51,979 nt of DNA from Candidatus Bathyarchaeum sp. (GTDB lineage: Archaea > Thermoproteota > Bathyarchaeia > Bathyarchaeales > Bathyarchaeaceae), in contig CP070820.1 in assembly GCA_020344315.1 (NCBI GenBank), positions 601,246 to 653,224 of the forward strand, read 5' to 3'. Of the stretch, positions 27,558 through 36,348 are shown piece by piece. The notes beneath the pieces were generated by a model. That model had not been told where the DNA came from. It did not search any database and saw nothing but the letters and a program-made list of their open reading frames with translations. Position 1 is the first letter of the stretch, and every line of letters starts with the position of its first letter. Made by a program: the position numbers and the translations under genes.

Positions 27558-28697
27558 ATGGTAGACATTTCCAAACTTGTTAAAGAATCTTTTAGAACTC
27601 TGAGTCCCTACTTTCATGGCGGAAACGTTTGGGAACTCTCTGAGAAATACAATATTCCCTTAGATCAATTGATCGATTTCAGCATTTCCACCAATCCCTT
27701 GGGTGTACCTGAAAAAGCGTTGCAAAACATCCGTCAAAGCCTCAACCTGATATCCCATTACCCCGACCCCGATCATGAATGGCTTCTTGAAGCTCTATCC
27801 AACTCCGCTGATGTAGAGCCAGATAACGTGATAGTGGGAAACGGTTCTACCGAGTTAATCTATCTCTTCACTGAAGTCTTCATTGAAAGCGGATACGAGG
27901 TTATTATTCCAGTTCCCACCTTTAGCGAATACAAGGCAGCCACAGAAAGATTCGGCGGCAACATGACCTTCATAAACTGTGATCCAGCAAAAAATTTTCA
28001 GCTAAACTTTGAAGAACTAAAAAGAGCAATCTCGAAGAAAACTAGAATAATTTTTCTCTGTAATCCAAATAGTCCAACTGGATGCCTCCATGAGAAAGAC
28101 GACATACTGCGGTTTATTGGGTTCGCTGCAGAAAAGAATGTTCTTGTGTTTCTTGACGAGGATTACATTGACTTTGTCGATGACAGCAAAAGATATTCTA
28201 TGGCTGAATATGTTGGAGACTACGACAACCTGTTTGTTCTCAGGTCATTGACAAAATTCTTTGGTTTGGCAGGTGCGAGAATTGGATTCGGCATAGCCTC
28301 CCCTACTCTTGTAGAGATTCTGAGGAGGGCAAAGATGCCTTGGAGCGTAAACAGTTTAGCCATGTTTGGCGCAGTGGAGGCAGTTAAGGACGAAGATTTC
28401 ATCAAAAAATCTAGGCTTCTTCTCCAACGAAGCAAGAGAGAGATGCTGGAGATGTTTCGAGCAATTCCTTGGTTAAAGGTGTATCCGTCTGAGACTAACT
28501 TTTTACTAGTTGAGATTATTCAGGGCGAGTTAACCTCAACGCAACTCCAAAAAGGACTTGCCAAAAGAGGGTTCCTCATCAGAGACTGCAAGGACTTCGA
28601 TGGACTACACCACAGATTCTTCAGAGTGACAGTTAGAAGACCCGAAGAAAACATAAAACTGATAGAGACAATAAAATCCTTTAGCAACCAAAAATAG
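27558..28697 (+). CDS. cobD: L-threonine-O-3-phosphate decarboxylase (CobD), HisC-like PLP enzyme
   Basis: This 379-residue fold-type I PLP enzyme would make aminopropanol phosphate from threonine phosphate, the substrate of CbiB. The N-terminal HGGNVWELSEKY and DFSISTNPLGVP are typical of CobD rather than HisC. PLP-site features are GNGSTELIYLF, CNPNSPTG (N171), FLDEDYIDF (D200) and SLTKFFGLAGARIGF with Lys233 as the internal aldimine. HisC activity cannot be excluded by sequence alone, but the neighbouring cobY and cobS on the opposite strand support the B12 role. The ATG has AGGAAG upstream. It converges with cobY, leaving a 40-base gap. Confidence 0.8.
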   Translation: MVDISKLVKESFRTLSPYFHGGNVWELSEKYNIPLDQLIDFSISTNPLGVPEKALQNIRQSLNLISHYPDPDHEWLLEALSNSADVEPDNVIVGNGSTELIYLFTEVFIESGYEVIIPVPTFSEYKAATERFGGNMTFINCDPAKNFQLNFEELKRAISKKTRIIFLCNPNSPTGCLHEKDDILRFIGFAAEKNVLVFLDEDYIDFVDDSKRYSMAEYVGDYDNLFVLRSLTKFFGLAGARIGFGIASPTLVEILRRAKMPWSVNSLAMFGAVEAVKDEDFIKKSRLLLQRSKREMLEMFRAIPWLKVYPSETNFLLVEIIQGELTSTQLQKGLAKRGFLIRDCKDFDGLHHRFFRVTVRRPEENIKLIETIKSFSNQK

Positions 28698-28737
28698 CAG
28701 TTTAGTAAATCGCTTCCAATAAACAAAGAAACCCGAC

Positions 28738-29373
28738 TTAATCCTTGTTTCGTTTTGAATCTCCCCTGGTACGCAATAGATAATTTTTTGCAGATTCTAA
28801 ATCTTTGGAGGAGTTCACGTTGAATACAGCTTCAGGTCTTCTGCTGAAAATGACTTCTTGTTCCTGTTCCTCCAAGACTTGTCGACCATCAAGTATGTTT
28901 ATCCCCGAAACCGCGTACATTTTTCCTTCATGCTCGTAAGGTGAGACGGCGGAGACGCCATACTTACGGAAAGCTTCTTCCGGAACCAGCACAGTCAAAG
29001 CAGGTTTGCCCGACTCTTCGTATTTACCAATTATTTCATCCAGAAACTCTCCGTTCAGCAGGGGAAGGTCAGATGAGATGGCTAAGACTGGACAGGTTAG
29101 GTTTGCCTCCTGAACAGCTTGTTGCAGGTCAGCGTGGTATCCTTGACCCTTTGTCTCTATAATCTTCACGGATGCTTCTGCTGCCTCTCTTGCGGTTTTG
29201 GGACTGTAGGATGTTACTGCCACGTATGTCTCTGTGATTCTTTTAGACTCCTTGGTGGCTTCGATGACCCTCCTTATGAGAGGCTTGCCCATGAATCTAA
29301 CAATGGGTTTTTCTATGTTTCCACCGAAACGTTTGCTTCTACCTCCCGCCATAATCAAAGCAACGACACGCAT
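28738..29373 (-). CDS. cobY: Adenosylcobinamide-phosphate guanylyltransferase CobY
   Basis: This 211-residue nucleotidyltransferase is the archaeal stand-in for CobU. It transfers GMP from GTP to adenosylcobinamide phosphate. The N-terminal IMAGGRSKRFGGNIEKP is the sugar-nucleotidyltransferase signature. The ISSDLPLL and the later VSGINILDG are consistent with CobY/MobA-like folds. A MobA- or IspD-like role is possible in principle, but the gene overlaps cobS by one base (TAATG), which strongly supports CobY. It is the downstream gene of a cobS-cobY pair. Confidence 0.85.
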   Translation of the reverse strand: MRVVALIMAGGRSKRFGGNIEKPIVRFMGKPLIRRVIEATKESKRITETYVAVTSYSPKTAREAAEASVKIIETKGQGYHADLQQAVQEANLTCPVLAISSDLPLLNGEFLDEIIGKYEESGKPALTVLVPEEAFRKYGVSAVSPYEHEGKMYAVSGINILDGRQVLEEQEQEVIFSRRPEAVFNVNSSKDLESAKNYLLRTRGDSKRNKD

Positions 29374-30206
29374 TATAAGATCACCAGCACAAACAACGCA
29401 ACCATCCGAGCTATCTCGTTAGTAGCGCCGAATATGTCCCCGTTTACTCCTCCAAAAACTCTCTTACCTACGATTATCATGAATCCACCAACTAGCATTC
29501 CCGCTACTACAGCTAGCAATCCGCTGAGACCAAGCAACGCAATGCTGACGACAAGGGAGATGATCAAAGAAATTGCGTATAAGCCATGTTTTTTCCTAAT
29601 GGAGTCAATGAAGTTCCTTCCCTTTTCATACTTATCTTCATAGAAGCGGGGCGGGGGAGATTTGCCTTGCCAACCGCATGTAACCATAGCCAGTTTCGCT
29701 GAGGCCTCGGCTACTATGAGGGATTGAATGATGGTGTCTGTCTTTACCAAGAAGATGAGTGAGATTGTGAAGAAGAAAATGAGGACGGCTAGGAAGGCAC
29801 CTGTTCTTGTAACAGTCCATTCGTGAGCAATCTCAACTTTCTCTTTAAGAGATGCCTTTCTTATGCCTAAGGCATTGCCCACGTCAACTAGCCCATCTGT
29901 GTGTTGAAGTCCTATGAGAACGAGGAGAAAGGCAAGGGTCATGGCGCTTGCCAGCCCCTTGGCTGCAAAATCGAAAAGAAGCGTTTGGGAACCTGAGAAG
30001 AGAATGGTATTCAAGGAGGCGAAGAGAAGGGACAAAACGTTGTTTGTGAAGAAGGCGTAGATGCCGGCAAGAAATCCTATCAGGATTCCTATCATCGGAA
30101 ATAGGAACATGAAGCGAGCGGAAATCTCCAAGAAACTTTCATCCATCCCTGCGGGGATGTTTGTGAGAAAAGCCATCAAACCTCTGAAGACTCTTAAAGC
30201 TTTCAC
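29373..30206 (-). CDS. cobS: Adenosylcobinamide-GDP ribazoletransferase CobS
   Basis: This 277-residue multi-pass membrane enzyme joins alpha-ribazole (or its phosphate) to adenosylcobinamide-GDP, completing cobalamin or its phosphate. The N-terminal FRGLMAFLTNIPAG, the HTDGLVDVGNALG stretch and the C-terminal NGDIFGATNEIARMVAL are family motifs. About seven hydrophobic segments are visible. The start is GTG. It is co-transcribed with cobY. With CbiB and CbiS elsewhere in the window, the loop-assembly steps form an almost complete set; a CobT-type phosphoribosyltransferase is not seen. Confidence 0.9.
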   Translation of the reverse strand: MKALRVFRGLMAFLTNIPAGMDESFLEISARFMFLFPMIGILIGFLAGIYAFFTNNVLSLLFASLNTILFSGSQTLLFDFAAKGLASAMTLAFLLVLIGLQHTDGLVDVGNALGIRKASLKEKVEIAHEWTVTRTGAFLAVLIFFFTISLIFLVKTDTIIQSLIVAEASAKLAMVTCGWQGKSPPPRFYEDKYEKGRNFIDSIRKKHGLYAISLIISLVVSIALLGLSGLLAVVAGMLVGGFMIIVGKRVFGGVNGDIFGATNEIARMVALFVLVIL

Positions 30207-30383
30207 CGTTGATTTACCAGCGTACCCTACAAATTGAAATCATATAACGTTTACGCGCTGAGGTCCACACGAAAAAAGGTTCCAGAAGTTACGGGATTCT
30301 GCTTGCCACTTTGCGGTTTTAATTCAGCGGAGTCTACTAGCATAGTTTGCCACATGCCAAAAGGAAGCGAAGGCTTTTGACAT

Positions 30384-30398
30384 AAAGTTTAAATAAAC
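30384..30398 (+). promoter_or_regulatory. TATA-like element upstream of the small membrane protein
   Basis: AAAGTTTAAATAAAC lies about 75-90 bases before the TTG at 30473. It resembles an archaeal BRE/TATA pair and would leave a leader of roughly 50 bases. I see no riboswitch-like fold in the rest of the 30207-30472 gap. Confidence 0.4.
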
Positions 30399-30472
30399 TC
30401 CCACGTCAAATCCATCTCTCCGAAACTGTGATACACGAATTACCACACACTTTGTAAATTTGGTGAAATAAC

Positions 30473-30736
30473 TTGATTTATGCTTTGATCGGTTTTTGTG
30501 TAATGTTCGGCGTATTAGTTGTGGTGGGCATCAACCAACCCAGAGGAACAAGCACCAAGGTCTGGTTATTCCTATATCTCGCTATGACTATAATCCTCGA
30601 CGGACTTGTGGTTGTCGCCCTATTGTATCAAATCTCAGAACTGATTCACTTGCTCCTCGGTATGACTGCAGGCTCGGCCACCGGGCTAGCTATCCATGTG
30701 TTGCATCATATTCAAGAAGAGAACGAAGAACACTAG
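30473..30736 (+). CDS. Small membrane protein, unknown function
   Basis: This 87-residue protein begins with TTG, preceded by GGTGA at 30462-30466. It has three hydrophobic segments: IYALIGFCVMFGVLVVVG, VWLFLYLAMTIILDGLVVVALL (given in part) and HLLLGMTAGSATGLAIHV. It ends in an acidic, His-rich tail (HHIQEENEEH). No family is recognised. The next gene, a dihydrolipoyl-dehydrogenase-like flavoprotein, starts 84 bases on, with a possible promoter between, so a link is only possible. The hydrophobic pattern and ribosome binding site support a real gene. Confidence 0.6.
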   Translation: MIYALIGFCVMFGVLVVVGINQPRGTSTKVWLFLYLAMTIILDGLVVVALLYQISELIHLLLGMTAGSATGLAIHVLHHIQEENEEH

Positions 30737-30820
30737 ATTATGGTGTTCACTAGTCATATGCACCTTTAAGGAATTAATTTAAGCCAAATTCAGGTTAACT
30801 ATGTTCGTAGAGGTTTTGTC

Positions 30821-32263
30821 ATGAAAGAATACGATTTAATCTCCATAGGCACAGGCTCCGCCATGAGCATTGTGGAGACAATGATTCAACAGAACCCAAA
30901 GCTCAAGGTCGCTGTTATAGACAAAGATGAACCCGGTGGCATCTGCTTAACAAGGGGCTGCATCCCCTCTAAAATACTGCTTTACCCCGCGGAGTTGGTG
31001 AGAACAATTGGAAGGGCAAGAATTTTTGGAATAGATTCAAACATAAAGCAGATAGATTTCCAAAAGGTCATGGAAAGAATGAGAGCCATCATCTATAGGG
31101 ACATAAACCGTATTCGCCAGGGGCTTTCCCACTCAAAAAACATAGATTACTACCCTGAGGCAGCAGAATTTGTTGGTCTACACACTCTGAAGGTCGGGGA
31201 CAAAACCATAACCTCAAAGATGATCTTGTTGTGCACCGGATCGAAACCAACTATACCTCCCATAAAGGGGATAGAGGAAGCGGGTTACCTTACCAGCGAC
31301 ACGATTCTCAAGTTACGTGAACTGCCAGAGAGCATTGCCATTGTGGGTGGTGGATACATAGCCGCGGAGTATAGTCATTTTCTCTCATCCATGGGAGCAC
31401 AGGTTACGGTTATCGGCAGGAATCCCCAGTTTATCCCCACTGAAGAACCAGAAGTTTCAGCCTTAGCCAAGAGAGAACTGGGAAAGCATGTGAAGATCTA
31501 TACAAACTATGAAGTTCGGGAGGCAGAAGTGACTTCAGAGGGTAAAAAGAGGCTAGTTGCTGTCAATCGAGAGACCGGAGCAAGGTTACCGATAATCGCA
31601 GATGAGATATTGATTGCTACCGGAAGAGGTCCGCTTTCAGATATACTTCATCCTGAAAAGGGAGGGATAAAGACAGATCGAAGGGGATGGTTTGTCGTTA
31701 ACGAGTATTTGGAGACTTCGCAACCTAACGTTTGGGCTCTTGGAGACGCCAACGGCAAATATCCTTTCAAACATGTTGCTAACCACGAATCAGCTATTGT
31801 ATACTACAATGCTGTCTTGAAACGGAATGTGAAGGTTGATTACCATGCAGTGCCCCACGCCGTCTTCACATACCCAGAGATTGCAACAGTCGGCTTAAGA
31901 GAGAAAGAGGCGATAGAAAAATACGGGGAGGACAAACTGCTGATTGGATTTCATAGATACGAAGATACGGCAAAAGGAGAGGCAATGGATGTGAAAGATT
32001 TCTTCGTCAAAATTATCGTGGAAAGGGGCACAATGAAGATTATTGGAGCCCACATCATAGGACCTTACGCCTCTGTTCTCATCCACGAGATCATCCCTCT
32101 AATGTATACCCCTGAACAGAACGCCAAACCCATATTCGATGGGATGCATATTCACCCGGCTCTGAGCGAAGTTGTGGAGAGGGCCTTCCGTTCTCTAATG
32201 CCGCTTGAACATTACCACCATTTGATCGAACACTACAAACTTTCCAGACAGGCAAACAGCTAA
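30821..32263 (+). CDS. Dihydrolipoyl dehydrogenase-like pyridine nucleotide-disulfide oxidoreductase
   Basis: This 480-residue flavoprotein uses FAD and NAD(P) to move electrons through a redox disulfide. The first FAD motif (SIGTGSAM) leads to GGICLTRGCIPSK with Cys42 and Cys47. The NAD domain has IAIVGGGYIAAEYSHFL, and the second FAD motif is VWALGDANGKYPF. The C-terminal dimer domain ends with HIHPALSEVVERAF, carrying the His-Pro-x-Leu-Ser-Glu active-site pattern of lipoamide dehydrogenases. No 2-oxoacid dehydrogenase, glycine-cleavage or lipoylation gene is nearby, so the partner disulfide is unknown. A mercuric-reductase-like or other role is possible. Confidence 0.85.
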   Translation: MKEYDLISIGTGSAMSIVETMIQQNPKLKVAVIDKDEPGGICLTRGCIPSKILLYPAELVRTIGRARIFGIDSNIKQIDFQKVMERMRAIIYRDINRIRQGLSHSKNIDYYPEAAEFVGLHTLKVGDKTITSKMILLCTGSKPTIPPIKGIEEAGYLTSDTILKLRELPESIAIVGGGYIAAEYSHFLSSMGAQVTVIGRNPQFIPTEEPEVSALAKRELGKHVKIYTNYEVREAEVTSEGKKRLVAVNRETGARLPIIADEILIATGRGPLSDILHPEKGGIKTDRRGWFVVNEYLETSQPNVWALGDANGKYPFKHVANHESAIVYYNAVLKRNVKVDYHAVPHAVFTYPEIATVGLREKEAIEKYGEDKLLIGFHRYEDTAKGEAMDVKDFFVKIIVERGTMKIIGAHIIGPYASVLIHEIIPLMYTPEQNAKPIFDGMHIHPALSEVVERAFRSLMPLEHYHHLIEHYKLSRQANS

Positions 32264-32304
32264 CTTTCGAAAAACTGCATGTAAGAAAACGCAAGTTTTT
32301 GTGG

Positions 32305-33801
32305 TTATGTGTGTTTGGCGCTGATGTGTGGGATACAAAATTGTTTTTCTGTTTGTTTTCTGTAGAACATGTTGTATACGCAGAAGGGGACAATTCTGTT
32401 CTCTGGCGTTATGTAATGAATGACGCAGTGGTGTGCCCGTTCTACATCGAAGTTATAGGGATCCATGAAGGCCATGCAGCCGATTAACAACAGTCTCCGT
32501 CTGATGTACCCGAGAGAATCATAAGAAGGGTCAGTGTGTATCTTAATCAAGGTCTTCACTGCATTCAGAAGGCCAGCTTCTCGTTGCACCTTTCCCCAAT
32601 CCAGGGAACGAAAGGCAGCGAAGAACAACCTCAGGTAAATTCCAATTTTGCCGATTTTTCGCTGTTTAATTATCCTGTTAAGGGCTTTCAGATCGGACAT
32701 GAAGGCTTCGAAATTCAGGAAACGGCTGATGGGTGTGAAGATATGTTTTCCTCTTTTGGAGATTAGCACCCAGTTCCATAGTCCGCAATAGGGGGTGGGT
32801 GTGAATGGGGGCCATGTTTTGGTTAGAAAAGTGTTCATGACCTGTAGGGGAGGAACCATTACTGAAACAGGAAACAGGTCTTCTTCTCTGATCATTCCGT
32901 TCGTCTGTTCTTCTATTCTCTGGGCAAGCAGTGAATTGTCAACCCTGTTTTCCCTAGAAACAATATCCGATGTTCTTCCAGTGAAGGACATAGGTTGAAA
33001 GACTATTCCTCTTATGATATCCACGTTTTCTGCAGCGAATCTAATCATGTCTCCTATTTCGTTGTCATTTATTCCGCCCTGCAGGGTTGGAACCAGAATT
33101 ATTTCTATATCATGTTCACGGCAAAGTTTAACAAGATTCAGCTTCTGTTGAAGCAGTTTTGCTCCTCTCAGTTTCTCGTAAGGTGAATCGGTGAGTCCAT
33201 CAAACTGCAGATACACTATATTCAACCCGGCTTTCTTCAATTTCCGAACCAATTCCGGGTTTTGAGACATTCTGATACCGTTCGTCGCAAGAAGTATCAT
33301 AAACTCCAAGTCATGGGCCATCTTCACTATCTCAACTATGTCCTCACGGATCGTGGGTTCTCCGCCGGCGAACATTACCGCTAGGGGCGGCGGGTCCTGT
33401 TTCTTCAGAAACTTTAGCATGCTATGTATGGTTTCCAGAGTTGGTTTGTAAAGATCGCTTGAGTTTGATGCGTTTGCGAAGCATATTGGGCATCTTAGGT
33501 CACATTCGTTAGTTATGTCGATGACTGCCATGACTGTTTTTGAGGAGTGATGAGAGCAGTCGTTCAATCCGCAGTTGTGAGGACAGTTGTCCTGAAGCGG
33601 TTTGGAAGAGGGTTTTTTGAGCTTTTCAGCCTTGTGATAGATGTCCGCCCTGCTCCAGTAGACGTCATTGAAGCTCCCATGTTCGCTGCACTCCTTCAAG
33701 ATCACTACCTTTCCGTCTTTTTCTGCGACGTAAGCCTTCACTTTTTTAAGGCAAACTGGGCAAACGCTGAAAGTTTCCCGAAGAATCTTTTGCTCCTTCA
33801 A
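32305..33801 (-). CDS. Radical SAM protein of the tetraether synthase (Tes) / MJ0619 type
   Basis: This 498-residue protein fits the family that includes archaeal tetraether synthase, which joins the ends of lipid chains to give macrocyclic or tetraether lipids. An N-terminal cysteine region (CPVC at 14-17, ECSEHG at 38, NCPHNCGLNDC at 73-82) probably binds an extra cluster. The radical SAM motif CX3CX2C is at C100, C104 and C107 (CDLRCPIC), followed by MFAGGEPT and LQFDGL. The C-terminal part has further cysteines (CVIHYI, PFCVYN). The upstream UbiA prenyltransferase overlaps it as TTGA, which supports a lipid role. A methanopterin-methylase-like activity, also reported for this family, cannot be excluded. 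Confidence 0.7.
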   Translation of the reverse strand: MKEQKILRETFSVCPVCLKKVKAYVAEKDGKVVILKECSEHGSFNDVYWSRADIYHKAEKLKKPSSKPLQDNCPHNCGLNDCSHHSSKTVMAVIDITNECDLRCPICFANASNSSDLYKPTLETIHSMLKFLKKQDPPPLAVMFAGGEPTIREDIVEIVKMAHDLEFMILLATNGIRMSQNPELVRKLKKAGLNIVYLQFDGLTDSPYEKLRGAKLLQQKLNLVKLCREHDIEIILVPTLQGGINDNEIGDMIRFAAENVDIIRGIVFQPMSFTGRTSDIVSRENRVDNSLLAQRIEEQTNGMIREEDLFPVSVMVPPLQVMNTFLTKTWPPFTPTPYCGLWNWVLISKRGKHIFTPISRFLNFEAFMSDLKALNRIIKQRKIGKIGIYLRLFFAAFRSLDWGKVQREAGLLNAVKTLIKIHTDPSYDSLGYIRRRLLLIGCMAFMDPYNFDVERAHHCVIHYITPENRIVPFCVYNMFYRKQTEKQFCIPHISAKHT

Positions 33802-34655
33802 GTTATGGCCCCTGCAATCAAGGCGATTGGTATAAGAATCATAGTTCTGGTTACTAATCTTTCCTGTTTCTTTACTACGTCAATATTTGGATTTCTGAGA
33901 AGAGAGAATCCTGAAATGACTAGGATTATGTCCCAGATTATTATAGGAATGAGGTACGCATAACCTACTGCATCTACCAAGTAGGGGACGGGAGAGGCTA
34001 TTACGTTAATCAAAAAGAAAATTGCGCCCACCCTAGTGGCTAATTCTGGACCGCGCTTCGCTGCCAAAGTCGCGTATCCAGCCTTCAAGTCTCCCTCTAA
34101 ACTCAACACGTCCCTCAATACATTGCCGCCCACACTGCCCATGCTCATAAATGATAAAGAGAAAGAAGTAATGGTGATTACTCCAGACAAGGCAGCTTCA
34201 CCATAAATAAAAGATGATCCTATAAGAAAACCCATAAGGAAACTTCCGAAGAAACCGGCATGCCTCTTCACATATGCAGAATATGCCACAAGAAGAAATG
34301 TATCTAAGAGGGCGATTCCAAAGCAGAGAACATTAATTCTGAGGGCTGCCAAAAGTCCAATGGCGAATAAGACTGCTGATATTAGGAGAGCATGCCACGG
34401 TGCAATGTTTTGTGACGGTATAGGTCTGTTTTTTTTGACGATGGCATCTGACTCCTGATCAATATAGTCGTTGAAGGCGAAACCGCCAGAAGTAATGCAG
34501 ATTGCTGACAAGACGACTAATGCCACTAAACCAAAGTCCGGAATACCTCTCTGCAGAGTTATTATGGTCAAAACTGAGAGACCGCCAGTCATGAGCCAGT
34601 AGGGCGGTCGAAGAAGTATGATAACGGCTTTCAGCCTCTCCCTCAACGAAACCAT
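33798..34655 (-). CDS. UbiA prenyltransferase, digeranylgeranylglyceryl phosphate synthase-like
   Basis: This 285-residue integral membrane protein carries two aspartate-rich motifs. The first is FNDYIDQESDA with N62, D63, D66 and D70, and the second is RDVLSLEGDLKAG with D182 and D189. Both bind the prenyl diphosphate through magnesium. About eight or nine hydrophobic helices fill the rest. In archaea this architecture with DxxSLEGD typically attaches the second geranylgeranyl chain to geranylgeranylglyceryl phosphate, the second ether-bond step of membrane lipids. A menaquinone- or heme-type UbiA is possible, but the Tes-like gene, whose start overlaps its stop, favours lipid synthesis. The epimerase stop lies 11 bases upstream. 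Confidence 0.8.
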   Translation of the reverse strand: MVSLRERLKAVIILLRPPYWLMTGGLSVLTIITLQRGIPDFGLVALVVLSAICITSGGFAFNDYIDQESDAIVKKNRPIPSQNIAPWHALLISAVLFAIGLLAALRINVLCFGIALLDTFLLVAYSAYVKRHAGFFGSFLMGFLIGSSFIYGEAALSGVITITSFSLSFMSMGSVGGNVLRDVLSLEGDLKAGYATLAAKRGPELATRVGAIFFLINVIASPVPYLVDAVGYAYLIPIIIWDIILVISGFSLLRNPNIDVVKKQERLVTRTMILIPIALIAGAIT

Positions 34656-34666
34656 CTAAATCGCGC

Positions 34667-35605
34667 CTAGTATCTTCCTGAGCTTATTAATTTTTTCAGT
34701 CCTTCCTCTAAACTCACTTGGGGTCTCCACTGTAATATATTCACGGCTTTGCTGTTGTCTGCTTGGGTTATATCCATGTCTCCCTCCCATGCTAAACCAC
34801 CCGTGAAGGAGACTTCAACTCCCTCCAATCCCAGAAATTCAATAATCTTGTTTGCCAGCTCTCTCACAGAGGTTGTGGTTCCTGTGCCAACATTAAAGAT
34901 TTGGCCTGCAGCCACCGGAGAAGTGGCAGCTAGGAGTAAGATTGCTACCATGTCAGATACATAAACGAAGTCTCTACCCTGTCTGCCCGTCCCTAAGACC
35001 TCCAATTCGTCAGGTGTCTTCCTCAATTTATTGAGGAAATCAGGTAGGACTCCGTGACCGTTTGGACCATAAACATTGAATATGCGGAGCATAACAACCT
35101 CCAAACCGTAATTCTCTTGGTAGAATCCACAATAATTCTCGCCAATAAACTTTGACAAGCCGTAGAAGGAGATCGGGTGGGTCGGATATGTTTCAGGCGT
35201 CGGTCTTTTCTCCGGATTGCCATAAACTGCACACGAAGACGAGAAGACTAATCTGGCGCCAGCTTTTTTGGCGGCTTCGAGGACATTCAATGTTCCGACC
35301 ACGTTAACTTCACAATCTTCTTTGGCATCTTCCATGGAGAAGGGGACGCTCGTTTGGGCTGCCAGATGAAAAATAACTTCACTGTTTCTCGTTGCTTTCT
35401 CTAGTGCAGTGGTGTCCCTGATGTCCCCCTGCACGAATTTAAGTCCATCATCCATCAGGTCTTCTATGAAATCAATTTTTCCAGAAGATAAATTGTCGAA
35501 TGCCGTCACCTTGGCACCCTGATCTATAAGTGTTCTACAGAGATGAGAACCTATGAAGCCCGCGCCACCTGTAACAACAACTGCCTTTCCCTTAAGCGCT
35601 TTCAA
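34667..35605 (-). CDS. NAD-dependent sugar-nucleotide epimerase/dehydratase (GalE-like)
   Basis: This 312-residue extended short-chain dehydrogenase has a Rossmann motif GGAGFIGSHL at 13-22, the LAAQTSVPFS block, SSSCAVYG and the catalytic Tyr148-x3-Lys152 (YGLSK). The sequence then reads RIFNVYGP and RDFVYVSDMV, as in UDP-glucose/UDP-GlcNAc 4-epimerases. It should supply a nucleotide sugar for the nearby glycosyltransferases. The start is TTG at 35605. It lies in the same-strand run GT4, GT2, DUF1616, epimerase, UbiA, Tes-like. Confidence 0.9.
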   Translation of the reverse strand: MKALKGKAVVVTGGAGFIGSHLCRTLIDQGAKVTAFDNLSSGKIDFIEDLMDDGLKFVQGDIRDTTALEKATRNSEVIFHLAAQTSVPFSMEDAKEDCEVNVVGTLNVLEAAKKAGARLVFSSSCAVYGNPEKRPTPETYPTHPISFYGLSKFIGENYCGFYQENYGLEVVMLRIFNVYGPNGHGVLPDFLNKLRKTPDELEVLGTGRQGRDFVYVSDMVAILLLAATSPVAAGQIFNVGTGTTTSVRELANKIIEFLGLEGVEVSFTGGLAWEGDMDITQADNSKAVNILQWRPQVSLEEGLKKLISSGRY

Positions 35606-35725
35606 GGTAATTCCCCAATTTTATGAATGAAATCTAATGATGCACCTATTACTTAATCTTTCCAAAAAACCAGTGGATTTCGAAACGGAAAAGGATTTCT
35701 TGGACACGAAAGCAGGCACGTCATG

Positions 35726-36316
35726 CTAGATTGCTTCAAGTGAAAGGCTGACCCAGTTTCCTGAAAATTCAAAATTATTTTTCGCATCATCGAAGGACAA
35801 AAGTTCAAAAATTATCCTATGGCTGCCCAACTGATCTATATTTATCGTTACCTGGAACTCCCAAACTTCCTCATCCAATAATGTTCGCTCGAATCTTTCT
35901 ATGGGTTCGACAGGACTAGGTTCCACATCCCCCTTTCCATCGTCCATCTTAATTTCTACTGAGAAAGCTTTTGTTGTGCCGTTGTGGTTTTCCACACCAA
36001 CCCATAAAGAGAACGTGTTGTTCACGCCTAAAACCACCGTTTCTGGAAAGTTCTCCGTCCGTTTTTCTGAATCAAGATAATATATGGTCGTAAAACTCTC
36101 CTTTGGCGCTGGGTCAAGCGTTAGATAAATTAAGAGACCTGCTATAATCACAATGGCTATCAAAATCGTTACAGTTACCATTTTTTCCTCATCTAAATCT
36201 GAAACAGATTTTGCACCCTTCTGGGGTCTCTTAACTTTCTTTTCCATGAATTTCTTACGCTGATGTTTCTTCAGCCTATGCCATCCCATAAAAAAGCCGA
36301 GAGTATCTGTTTTCAT
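35726..36316 (-). CDS. DUF1616-type membrane protein
   Basis: This 196-residue protein has a basic cytoplasmic N-terminus (KKHQRKKFMEKKVKRPQKG), one transmembrane helix at about residues 48-66, and an external beta-sandwich domain. The FTTIYYLDSEKRTENFPE block, then LWVGVENHNGTTKAFSVEIKM, are typical of archaeal DUF1616 proteins. The domain probably sits outside the membrane, often beside glycosyltransferase and S-layer genes. The biochemical role is unknown. It is between a GT2 gene and the sugar epimerase on the same strand. Confidence 0.8.
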   Translation of the reverse strand: MKTDTLGFFMGWHRLKKHQRKKFMEKKVKRPQKGAKSVSDLDEEKMVTVTILIAIVIIAGLLIYLTLDPAPKESFTTIYYLDSEKRTENFPETVVLGVNNTFSLWVGVENHNGTTKAFSVEIKMDDGKGDVEPSPVEPIERFERTLLDEEVWEFQVTINIDQLGSHRIIFELLSFDDAKNNFEFSGNWVSLSLEAI

Positions 36317-36348
36317 CAGGCAAGCACCCTAACTGAACTAGCTTACAT

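Noticed and set aside
29119..29643. Plus-strand frame of 174 codons across cobY and cobS
   Set aside because: It is a shadow of two well-supported minus-strand genes and has low-complexity Thr/Ser composition.
30207..30472. Cobalamin riboswitch upstream of cobS
   Set aside because: The gap was read for B12-box-like conserved sequence and a long folded leader. Nothing convincing was seen.
33547..33963. Plus-strand frame of 138 codons across the Tes-like gene and UbiA
   Set aside because: It is a shadow of two coupled minus-strand genes with clear motifs.
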